This document shows positions 1-4,834 of a stretch of 5,574 nucleotides of DNA, piece by piece. The notes beneath the pieces were generated by a model that saw only the letters and a list, made by a program, of their open reading frames with translations, made no database searches and had not been told where the DNA came from. The stretch's first letter is position 1. Each line of letters starts with the position of its first letter. The DNA comes from Promethearchaeota archaeon. Lineage in GTDB: Archaea > Asgardarchaeota > Lokiarchaeia > Sigynarchaeales > MK-D1. The stretch lies in contig JAEOUK010000223.1 in assembly GCA_016839385.1 (NCBI GenBank), positions 1-5,574 of the forward strand, given 5' to 3'. Made by a program: the position numbers and the translations under genes.

Positions 1-245
1 ATTTGAGATACAATTATTGCTCTACGAGTGAATTTACCTTTTAGATAATTATAGATCAATATCGCTGCTCCAAATAAGAATGCCAAACTTAGCCCAATGA
101 AAATACAGATGTACAATATTTCCGCTTCTGTGAAAATTTCGACAATATAATTATGTAATCCCAAAAAAATCGCAATAGGAGAAAGAATCATTAAGATTCC
201 AGTAAAAATAAAAATTTTACGAGTGCTATCATCCGATTCAGTCAT
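1..245 (-). CDS. Small membrane protein, two predicted helices, 3' end beyond the window (partial)
   Basis: Reading the minus strand from the ATG at 245-243 gives 81 uninterrupted codons that stay open to the left edge, so the C-terminus is missing. The product starts MTESDDSTRK and then has two strongly hydrophobic stretches, about residues 11-30 and 42-66. They are joined by a short acidic loop (EIFTEAE) and followed by a basic segment (KGKFTRR). The charges fit the positive-inside rule, with both ends cytoplasmic and the loop outside. A second in-frame ATG lies 12 bases upstream at 257-255 and would add MYII; a TAA at 266-264 closes the frame. I prefer 245 because the polar N-terminus looks more natural, but cannot exclude 257. 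No SD precedes either. I recognise no family. The gene is divergent from the dioxygenase gene and shares its upstream region. Confidence 0.65.
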   Translation of the reverse strand, partial: MTESDDSTRKIFIFTGILMILSPIAIFLGLHNYIVEIFTEAEILYICIFIGLSLAFLFGAAILIYNYLKGKFTRRAIIVSQ

Positions 246-320
246 AATTATATACATTTTTTCTTAAGGATTGAAAAACTTAACTTAGTACAATTAAATC
301 ACCTATAAGAAAAAACTCGG

Positions 321-330
321 TTAAATATAT
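321..330 (+). promoter_or_regulatory. Possible TATA-like promoter element for the dioxygenase gene
   Basis: The sequence TTAAATATAT lies 54-63 bases before the ATG at 384, inside the 138-base divergent intergenic region (246-383). If it is an archaeal TATA box, transcription would start near 350-353 and give a leader of about 30 bases. No clear purine-rich BRE precedes it, and the whole region is AT-rich, so a chance match is quite possible. CTATAAG at 303-309 is a weaker alternative. Nothing else recognisable was seen in this gap. Confidence 0.3.
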
Positions 331-383
331 TACTTACCATCTAAAATGGGAACAATTAAAACATAAACTTTAATCATCAAATT

Positions 384-1163
384 ATGGATCTATTACCAGC
401 AGCGTTTATTGGTCACGGAAACCCATTTAATCTATTTAATGAGAATCCCTTTACTCAGTCTTTAAAAAAGTTTGGAAAGCATTTTTTTCAAGAGTATAGA
501 CCAGAAGCAATTGTTATAATCTCAGCCCATTGGTTGACTCAAGGCACTTTTATAACTGCTGACGCGATTCCAAAAATGGTTTATGATTATTATGGGTTCC
601 CCGAAAAATTCTATGATTATATTTATCCCGCAAAAGGGTCTCCTGAAATATCTTCTAAAATCTCTAAATTTCTTCCTGAGATTATAGGAACCTCATTAGA
701 TTGGGGAATTGACCATGCTGCTACAATTGTGTTAGAAAACATATTACCTTCAGGAGAAATTCCAGTTGTCGAATTAAGCATTGATTTCAAACAATCTCTT
801 CAATATCATTATGAATTAGGTAAAAAATTAGCTCACTTACGTGAGGAAGGTATATTATTCATTGGTAGTGGAAATTTAATTCATACTTTCAGAGAAATTG
901 AATACAATATAAATGCAATTCCTTATGATTGGGCTTTAAATTTAGATGAGATTCAAAAAGAAGCGTTGAATACTGGAGATCTTGATACTCTATTTAATTT
1001 TAAAAAAGTCTCATTGGGAAGGAGAGGATTTCAATCTCTTGATCATTATATACCTATGCTTTATATTTTAGGAATGAAACGAGATGATGAATCTATTAAA
1101 TTCTTATATGAAGGAATTCAACATGGTTCTGTTTCCCATCGTTCATTTGAAATTTTGAGTTAA
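384..1163 (+). CDS. DODA/YgiD-type extradiol ring-cleavage dioxygenase (LigB superfamily)
   Basis: The 259-residue product has the usual length of the YgiD/DODA group of class III extradiol dioxygenases. These non-haem metal enzymes open catechol-type rings; E. coli YgiD and plant DODA act on L-DOPA. The expected histidines are present in order: H11 in IGHGNP, H49 in IISAHW, H111 in GIDHAA, H167 in GSGNLIH and H221 in DHYIPMLYILG. The GFP...YPAKGSP segment (about 71-87) and the terminal GSVSHRSFEI also follow the YgiD pattern. By comparison with YgiD, H11, H49 and H167 should bind the metal, with H221 at the active site. No signal peptide or membrane segment is seen, so it is cytoplasmic. Small departures from the usual motifs are N13 for Ser (GHGSP) and DHAAT for the usual DHGxW. 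The ATG at 384 places GHG in its normal position near the N-terminus. No SD is present. The family call is firm; the natural substrate is unknown and need not be DOPA. Confidence 0.93.
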   Translation: MDLLPAAFIGHGNPFNLFNENPFTQSLKKFGKHFFQEYRPEAIVIISAHWLTQGTFITADAIPKMVYDYYGFPEKFYDYIYPAKGSPEISSKISKFLPEIIGTSLDWGIDHAATIVLENILPSGEIPVVELSIDFKQSLQYHYELGKKLAHLREEGILFIGSGNLIHTFREIEYNINAIPYDWALNLDEIQKEALNTGDLDTLFNFKKVSLGRRGFQSLDHYIPMLYILGMKRDDESIKFLYEGIQHGSVSHRSFEILS

Positions 1164-1210
1164 TTCATAACCAAAATCCAATCAACATTTATGATTTCAT
1201 AACCCATCTA

Positions 1211-1220
1211 TTTTTTATTA
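1211..1220 (+). promoter_or_regulatory. T-rich element: dioxygenase transcript end or TATA-like box for the cupin gene
   Basis: TTTTTTATTA lies in the 76-base gap between the dioxygenase and cupin genes, 20-29 bases before the cupin ATG. A run of six T could act as an archaeal-type oligo-U termination signal for the dioxygenase transcript. Its position would also suit a TATA box for a leaderless cupin transcript. No hairpin precedes the T run. The sequence alone does not choose between these roles, and either may be chance in DNA this AT-rich. Confidence 0.2.
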
Positions 1221-1239
1221 GGTTAGAATTTTCATTTGT

Positions 1240-1569
1240 ATGTCTGAACATTATCATTCAAAAAATTTGAATTTCAAACAACTCGTAGATTTTAACGAGG
1301 GAGCAATTGTAAGTAAAACAATTTTGAAGAAATCTACGGGAACTGTATCCCTATTTGCTTTTGATAAAGATCAAGCACTTAGCACACATTCAGCACCTTT
1401 TGATGCACTTGTTCAAGTTCTAGTAGGAAAAGTTGAGATTACTATTTCGAACAAACCGTATATTTTAGAAGAAGGTCAATCCATTATCATGCCTGCAAAT
1501 GAACCCCACGGGCTGAAAGCTCTATCCCCATTCAAAATGCTACTTACCATGATCAAATCTCCAAACTAG
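1240..1569 (+). CDS. Small single-domain cupin protein (cupin_2 type)
   Basis: The 109-residue product is a single cupin barrel. After an N-terminal strand region (VSKTILKKSTGTVSLFAF, about 24-41), the first cupin motif is LSTHSAPFDALVQVLVGKVEI (about 48-68). The second is EEGQSIIMPANEPHGLKA (about 77-94), followed by KMLLTMIKS. The APFDALVQVL and MPANEPH signatures mark a widespread family of small stand-alone cupins without an assigned function. Of the four canonical metal ligands, H50 and H90 are visible. The second histidine of HxH is absent and the usual Glu seems replaced by Asp or Gln nearby (D55, Q59), so metal binding is uncertain. No signal peptide is present. The gene follows the dioxygenase on the same strand after 76 bases and may be co-transcribed with it, but a shared substrate is only a guess. 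Its TAG stop overlaps the stop of the convergent propeller gene. Confidence 0.88.
   Translation: MSEHYHSKNLNFKQLVDFNEGAIVSKTILKKSTGTVSLFAFDKDQALSTHSAPFDALVQVLVGKVEITISNKPYILEEGQSIIMPANEPHGLKALSPFKMLLTMIKSPN
1566..1569. other. Shared CTAG palindrome holding two opposing stop codons
   Basis: The cupin gene ends with TAG at 1567-1569 on the plus strand, and the propeller gene ends with TAG at 1568-1566 on the minus strand. Both stops therefore lie in one CTAG, itself the centre of the 8-base palindrome AACTAGTT (1564-1571). There is no intergenic space, so each transcript must end inside the other gene and the 3' ends must be antisense to each other. Confidence 0.95.
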
Positions 1570-3116
1570 TTCAAAGGGTTTTCAAACCAAACTACTGCGA
1601 TATACACGAAACCAAATGTGTGAAACTCTTCGCAATTTGCAACTATATCCAAATCTCCATCTCGATCAACATCTCGAAATTCGCACATGTCCCACTTTTC
1701 TCCATTGAATTTTCCACCAACTCCGAAAAATCCATCACTCCACTTAATCATGTGCCATTCAAATGTCGCTATTTGGGGATCTAGCGAACTCATCTCCATC
1801 CAAAATACTGCTCCCTTATTTCGAGGAAAATATCCGTTTTTATGCATTAACATTCCTAAAATATCAGGTTGGGTGTCGTTATTTATATCTCCAATCTTGA
1901 CGGGTCTACATCTCCACTGAAGATGTTCGGGTTTTGGGATTTTTACAAGTTCCCACGTTCCTGATGAGTTTACAAGATTTCCGGGATTTTTAAACCAATA
2001 CAAATCATCTATTACCTGCATTATCACTTCTGGGTATCCATCTCCTGAAAAATCATAAGTAGCAATTTGTTCTTTTGCATAGAATTCCGGACCTTGATAG
2101 ATGGTTCGTTTGGACCAAGGATCTATTTGAGAGACGTCCAAGGATCCAGGATTTTCGTACCAAAACACACCTTCATCAGCATTTTTTGTATCCCAATCGG
2201 AATTACACAGCACTAAATCATCGTCTCCGTCATTATCTATATCGGAGAATTCAAATCCGTGCCCACTTTCGAGTTCAGCGTCGATTTCATGCATGTTCCA
2301 CTTAGTCATATCCCTGCGTTCTGAAGGATTCGTAGGGGATTCAATCCACTTTAATCCTGCTTTAGGATCGGTTCCTCTACCACCTACAATTATGTCATCC
2401 GCACCATCTTCATTTACGTCATATCCTCTAATAAAATGAAACTGACCTTGATCTTGAGTTTCTACAATATCACTGCTCTGAATCCAAGCGGAAGAATCCA
2501 TTACTGAACTAGGATCTGGTCCCCAAATAATAAAAACTCCTGAGGATGCTCCTAATTCTTGTCCATGTGCAACAGCGACGTCTGCATTCCCATCGCTATC
2601 AAAATCTCCAAAACAGCTAGATTCCGCATTATTTATTTCTCCAACTGTGATTGCAGGCCATGGATTCTTAACAAGATTTACATCTCCAGGATGAAAAGCA
2701 ATTCGCAGTTTTCCATCCCATTCATAATTTGTGACATAGTCATCATATCCATCTTTATTTACATCATAAGGATCTAAACCATTAGGTAAGACGAATCCAG
2801 GATTATCTATTTCATGCATAGCCCAAACTTGAGCAGAATAACGAGGATTCAGAGTTCCTCTAGCTAAAAAAGCAAATGTAATATCTGTGCTCAAAATTAA
2901 AAGGAATCCAATTACTTTAACCCATCGCGTCCCTCGTTTATGTTTTTCAAAGAATTTTATCTTTACTGCAATTAGCCAAACAACAGAAAAACCCAAAATC
3001 ATGAAAAGAGATACAAAACAAAATGCATATTGTCGTGTGGGAATTCCAAAAATAAACATACAAAAACTGAAAATATAGGGAACAAATTCAATTTTGAATT
3101 TGAGTTTTCGTCGCAT
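1566..3116 (-). CDS. Membrane-anchored seven-bladed FG-GAP/VCBS beta-propeller protein
   Basis: The 516-residue product begins with a basic segment (MRRKLKFK) and three hydrophobic helices at about 11-25, 31-53 and 66-86. The basic loop KFFEKHKRGTRW lies between helices two and three. The positive-inside rule puts the N-terminus in the cytoplasm and the rest outside. Residues 98-516 form seven repeats of 54-66 residues. Each opens with a Trp strand (W98, W153, W211, W273, W334, W388, W454) and carries a DxDxDGxxD-type calcium loop (starting at D118, D171, D233, D292, D355, D410 and D482). In most repeats a strand of the WFENP type follows, for example VFWYENPG, LYWFKNPG and VVWFENP. This is the FG-GAP/VCBS pattern, known from integrin-like and surface proteins that bind ligands or calcium. 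The protein ends right after the last WFENP strand, so a cap domain is absent. The ATG overlaps the stop of the upstream TPR gene in TAATG, so the pair is probably one operon. Ligand unknown. Confidence 0.87.
   Translation of the reverse strand: MRRKLKFKIEFVPYIFSFCMFIFGIPTRQYAFCFVSLFMILGFSVVWLIAVKIKFFEKHKRGTRWVKVIGFLLILSTDITFAFLARGTLNPRYSAQVWAMHEIDNPGFVLPNGLDPYDVNKDGYDDYVTNYEWDGKLRIAFHPGDVNLVKNPWPAITVGEINNAESSCFGDFDSDGNADVAVAHGQELGASSGVFIIWGPDPSSVMDSSAWIQSSDIVETQDQGQFHFIRGYDVNEDGADDIIVGGRGTDPKAGLKWIESPTNPSERRDMTKWNMHEIDAELESGHGFEFSDIDNDGDDDLVLCNSDWDTKNADEGVFWYENPGSLDVSQIDPWSKRTIYQGPEFYAKEQIATYDFSGDGYPEVIMQVIDDLYWFKNPGNLVNSSGTWELVKIPKPEHLQWRCRPVKIGDINNDTQPDILGMLMHKNGYFPRNKGAVFWMEMSSLDPQIATFEWHMIKWSDGFFGVGGKFNGEKWDMCEFRDVDRDGDLDIVANCEEFHTFGFVYIAVVWFENPLN
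1569..2825 (-). repeat. Seven coding repeats (beta-propeller blades)
   Basis: Protein-level repeats covering residues 98-516 of the propeller protein. Blade starts, set by the conserved Trp codon, are at 2825, 2660, 2486, 2300, 2117, 1955 and 1757 on the minus strand. Calcium loops of blades 1 and 3 (YDVNKDGYDD and YDVNEDGADD) are nearly identical, and their DNA is also similar (around 2740-2765 and 2395-2421). Blade 5 (DFSGDGYPE) and blade 6 (DINNDTQPD) have degenerate loops. Elsewhere the blades differ greatly at the DNA level, so most of the duplication is old. Confidence 0.8.
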
Positions 3117-3118
3117 TA
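3114..3118 (-). other. TAATG stop-start overlap (likely translational coupling)
   Basis: The TPR gene ends in TAA (3118-3116) and the propeller gene starts with ATG (3116-3114), sharing one A. No SD-like sequence precedes this ATG, so re-initiation by ribosomes finishing the TPR gene is the likely way it is translated. This also fixes the start of the propeller gene, since the ATG leads directly into the basic N-terminus and first helix. Confidence 0.85.
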
Positions 3119-4717
3119 GCTACTGAATTCTTTCTGCAACTTAATAAAATTCTCGTTGTCTCTTATAAAATCAAATTCTTTATCGTCCTTCAATAATCCG
3201 ACTTGGGTTCGATCTAATTCTAGTGCTTTACGAAGATAATGAAGGACTTTTTTTGTGTCTTTAATTGTTGCGTATCCATCTGCGAGGTTATACATATTTG
3301 TTCCGCTATCAGGACCGAGTTCTTCAGCTTTATGACAGGCTTCCACTGCTTCTTTTATTTCTTTTTTTACAAACAGAACTTTTGCTAAAGCCGTCCAATT
3401 GTAATCACTTTTATCATCCATCTGCACAGCTTTTCGGCTTGCTTCTTCTGCTTGTTTTAAATCCTTTCTCCAGATACTATATGCTAATGAAGCCCAATTG
3501 GAAGATTCGTTTGGATTTATTTCGATAGCTTTCAGTACAGCTTGTTCGGCAAGATCATAATCATTAGTTCTACGATATACACATGATAATAAGTCGTAAC
3601 CATAGGTATGTTTAGGATATTTCTCAATAAGGGTTTTAAAAGTTGTTATAGCAAAGTCTAGGTTTCCTTTATGACAATATCTGCATCCTAATCTCTCCAT
3701 AGATCGTAAATATGCGGGAGAACCTTCAGGAGACAAATCCAAAACTTTCTGAAACGCTTGTATTGCTAATTCTAAATCACCTTTTTGATCTGCAATATAA
3801 CCTAAATACTCCCATTCTTCATAATTATCAGAGTCCATCTCTAAAATGCTATTTTGATTCGCTATTGCTTCATCATATTTTTTTCGACGAGTATAGACAC
3901 TAGATAATTCCATTTTCAAATGGATATCTTCTGGAAATTTTGTAATTGCTTCCAATAAACTAGATTCAGCTTCCTCCATTTCGTCCTTATCCTGAAGGGC
4001 TTTGACACGAAACAAGAATGTCAGAGATCTAAACGGATTAATCTGAATTGCTTTATCCAAATACTTAATTGCCTCGTCCGGTTGATCATTTCTTAAATAT
4101 GCATATCCAAGACGGTGGAAAGCATCGTGATCTTCAGGATCAATTTTCACAACCTCCGTAAGGTAATTAATTCCCTCTTTCCAGTTTTTATTTTCTATCT
4201 CATCGAGAGCTATATCAAAAACCTTTGAAACATGTCCCAAACGACGCTCACAACTAATAGATACAACATATCGCAAATCAATGTCAATCATATTATCATT
4301 CCGAAAATAAACATTTACCGATCTCCCTGTTTCTTCTACGCTTGTAATCTGGTCAGCCGGAATGACTAAATCTTTTTGATTAGTCAAAGTTACGGTAATT
4401 CTCTGATAGTTAATATTGTTTAATGCCTTTGTTAAGGGATGTTGCTCAGGACTTTCACTTTTTTTATGCCATACAACTGTCCCAATTAATTGAGTAGGTA
4501 AATCTAAATCCCAATTTTTATTTTCTATATGTAATACTTGCTGGCTACCTTGAGCGTATTCTCGGACTTCTACATTAAGGACGTTTTCAGGTCGAATAAT
4601 GTAATAATCGATCGGTGAATAATAAATGTGAATTTCTCTGAATTTTGGATCTTTAAGTTTTCTCGCGAAATCCCCTAATAATTCTGGATTTTTTTCATCG
4701 TTTGCTATGAGGATCAC
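3116..4717 (-). CDS. Cytoplasmic TPR protein with a duplicated beta-rich N-terminal domain
   Basis: The 533-residue product has no signal peptide or membrane helix. Residues about 162-504 hold roughly ten tetratricopeptide repeats of about 34 residues. Typical units are DAFHRLGYAYLRNDQPDEA (199-217) and the stretch at 370-403, with the usual A/L/G and D-x-A positions and NP or DP turns. A closing segment (KEFDFIRDNENFIKLQ) is common after TPR arrays. TPRs form a superhelix that binds partner proteins. Residues 1-160 are different: predicted beta-rich, with two similar units at about 38-81 and 116-155 (see findings). The start is GTG at 4717-4715. A TAG codon lies immediately upstream in frame and no ATG occurs in the first 60 codons, so GTG is the best start. 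No SD is visible. The one-base overlap with the propeller gene argues that the two products act together, perhaps this one at the inner face of the membrane; that is inference. Confidence 0.88.
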   Translation of the reverse strand: MILIANDEKNPELLGDFARKLKDPKFREIHIYYSPIDYYIIRPENVLNVEVREYAQGSQQVLHIENKNWDLDLPTQLIGTVVWHKKSESPEQHPLTKALNNINYQRITVTLTNQKDLVIPADQITSVEETGRSVNVYFRNDNMIDIDLRYVVSISCERRLGHVSKVFDIALDEIENKNWKEGINYLTEVVKIDPEDHDAFHRLGYAYLRNDQPDEAIKYLDKAIQINPFRSLTFLFRVKALQDKDEMEEAESSLLEAITKFPEDIHLKMELSSVYTRRKKYDEAIANQNSILEMDSDNYEEWEYLGYIADQKGDLELAIQAFQKVLDLSPEGSPAYLRSMERLGCRYCHKGNLDFAITTFKTLIEKYPKHTYGYDLLSCVYRRTNDYDLAEQAVLKAIEINPNESSNWASLAYSIWRKDLKQAEEASRKAVQMDDKSDYNWTALAKVLFVKKEIKEAVEACHKAEELGPDSGTNMYNLADGYATIKDTKKVLHYLRKALELDRTQVGLLKDDKEFDFIRDNENFIKLQKEFSS

Positions 4718-4765
4718 CTATTTACTATTTAGTTTTTTTGAGATTTTGGGAGATGAATAACTGCG

Positions 4766-4775
4766 TATTAATATT
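4766..4775 (-). promoter_or_regulatory. Possible TATA-like element for the TPR-propeller operon
   Basis: On the minus strand AATATTAATA lies 49-58 bases before the GTG start at 4717, in the 117-base gap between the DUF1566 gene and the TPR gene. The distance is similar to that of the candidate element before the dioxygenase gene. The match is loose and the gap is very AT-rich, so this is a candidate only. Read-through from the upstream gene is an alternative. Confidence 0.25.
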
Positions 4776-4803
4776 GGATCTTATTCTATTCAAATTAATT
4801 CTT

Positions 4804-4816
4804 AGAAAAAAATTTT
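4804..4816 (-). terminator. Possible oligo-T terminator after the DUF1566 gene
   Basis: About 20 bases after the TAA of the DUF1566-type gene, the minus strand reads AAAATTTTTTT (T7 at 4812-4806). A stretch of T without a strong GC hairpin is typical of archaeal intrinsic termination. If it works, the TPR-propeller pair is a separate transcription unit. No stable stem is visible, so a bacterial rho-independent terminator is unlikely. Confidence 0.3.
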
Positions 4817-4834
4817 GAGTATTATCAAAAATAA

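Noticed and set aside
246..256. TATATAATT-like sequence directly before the small membrane-protein ATG
   Set aside because: It is immediately next to the start codon, too close to serve as a TATA box for that gene, and it overlaps an alternative in-frame ATG.
1164..1204. Nine-base direct repeat TTCATAACC (1164-1172 and 1196-1204)
   Set aside because: Two short copies in AT-rich intergenic DNA are within reach of chance, and there is no third copy or symmetry that would suggest an operator.
1577..1588. Small inverted repeat GGTTT-TC-AAACC after the cupin stop
   Set aside because: The stem is at most five pairs with a two-base loop, no T run follows, and it encodes the conserved C-terminus of the propeller protein, so it is not a credible terminator.
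1687..2777. Three plus-strand reading frames of 72-77 codons antisense to the propeller gene (1687-1920, 2075-2305, 2559-2777)
   Set aside because: They lie opposite the repeated blades, and their composition follows from the reverse complement of Asp/Gly/Asn-rich codons. No domain or start signal supports them.
3265..3903. Plus-strand reading frames antisense to the TPR repeats (3265-3528, 3712-3903)
   Set aside because: Leucine-rich translations are a by-product of the reversed TPR codons. The opposite strand has full-length TPR coding signal.
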